A stretch of DNA of 5,542 nucleotides from Streptosporangiaceae bacterium (lineage in GTDB: Bacteria; Actinomycetota; Actinomycetes; Streptosporangiales; Streptosporangiaceae), in NCBI GenBank assembly GCA_030045295.1, contig JASIGD010000214.1, positions 1 to 5,542 of the forward strand, read 5' to 3'. The translations under genes were made by a program, and so were the position numbers. Positions 5,257 to 5,542 of the stretch are shown piece after piece. The notes under the pieces were generated by a model that searched no databases, was not told the origin of the DNA, and worked only from the letters and a program-made list of their open reading frames with translations. Every line of letters begins with the position of its first letter. Position 1 is the stretch's first letter.

Positions 5257-5542
5257 ATGGCGAAAATCGTTGTCTGCGCTGAGCGTGCGATCGATGCACC
5301 GGCCGATGCGGTCTACCGGTATGTCGCGGACATGCGCGAGCACCACCCGCGTTTCCTGCCCCCGGCGTTCTCGGATTTCCGGGTGGAATCCGGTGGCGTG
5401 GGCGCGGGCACGGTCACCCGGTTCAAGGTGACCGCGGGCGGCCGCACCCGCGAGTACCGGATGCGGGTGGACGAACCGGAACCGGGCCGGGTCCTGACCG
5501 AGTCCGATACCGGCTCCAGCCTGGTCACCACGACCACGGTCT
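5257..5542 (+). CDS. SRPBCC-fold (polyketide cyclase/dehydrase-like) protein, 3' end cut by the window
   Basis: The ATG at 5257 opens a frame that stays open to the edge, giving 95 residues of what is usually a protein of about 150. The N-terminus (MAKIVVCAERAIDAPADAVY, 1-20) is the first strand and helix of the START-like SRPBCC fold. It is followed by RFLPPAFSDFRVESGG (32-47), GAGTVTRFKV (49-58), and YRMRV with EPGRVLTESD (67-84), the strands that line the hydrophobic pocket. Members bind or convert small hydrophobic ligands; many are uncharacterised and no substrate can be assigned. A weak ACAGG (5247-5251) lies five bases before the start. The gene is divergent from the peptidase gene. 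Codon use is strongly GC3-rich, unlike the preceding intergenic stretch. An alternative start at the in-frame ATG of residue 26 would break the fold and is unlikely. Confidence 0.85.
   Translation, partial: MAKIVVCAERAIDAPADAVYRYVADMREHHPRFLPPAFSDFRVESGGVGAGTVTRFKVTAGGRTREYRMRVDEPEPGRVLTESDTGSSLVTTTTV

Noticed and set aside
5024..5299. Minus-strand 91-codon ORF upstream of the SRPBCC gene with GC3-rich codons
   Set aside because: It overlaps the SRPBCC start on the opposite strand, has no recognisable motif and no supporting ribosome-binding site.

Overview
The window is high-GC DNA with GC-rich third codon positions. Its protein families are typical of a soil actinomycete: an nSTAND1-type NTPase joined to many WD40 repeats, a bacterial glutamic (G1/eqolisin) peptidase, and an SRPBCC polyketide-cyclase-like protein. 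The style would fit filamentous, possibly acid-tolerant Actinomycetota (Streptosporangiales or Catenulisporales-like), but no marker fixes the genus and this placement is inference.

Layout. Positions 2-2836 (+) hold the 3' part of a large STAND-NTPase/WD40 gene. The frame is already open at the window edge, so the N-terminus, including the nucleotide-binding core, lies outside. The visible part runs: end of the nSTAND1 region, an Arg-rich stretch, one membrane segment, a helical linker, fourteen WD40 repeats of exactly 43 residues each (enough for two seven-bladed propellers), and a short two-cysteine tail. A gene-poor stretch of about 0.9 kb follows (2837-3773). It has a hairpin that could be a terminator, short direct repeats, a tiny ORF behind a good ribosome-binding site, an unusually AT-rich island with three back-to-back inverted repeats (3153-3235), and, on the minus strand, a fragment of a bacterial PH-like membrane protein. 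Positions 3774-4733 (-) encode a complete G1-family glutamic peptidase with both catalytic residues but no signal peptide. Positions 4734-5256 hold no gene I can defend. From 5257 to the right edge (+) is the start of an SRPBCC-fold protein, cut by the window.

How the genes relate. The STAND/WD40 gene and the peptidase gene converge and are about 0.94 kb apart, so they are not an operon. The SRPBCC gene is divergent from the peptidase gene. I see no shared pathway. The most interesting object is the transmembrane STAND-WD40 protein, a sensor architecture associated with biological-conflict and signalling systems. Its repeats are all of one length and fall into two sequence classes. Its effector domain is outside the window, so its role cannot be settled here. 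The secretion-less glutamic peptidase and the dyad cluster come next.
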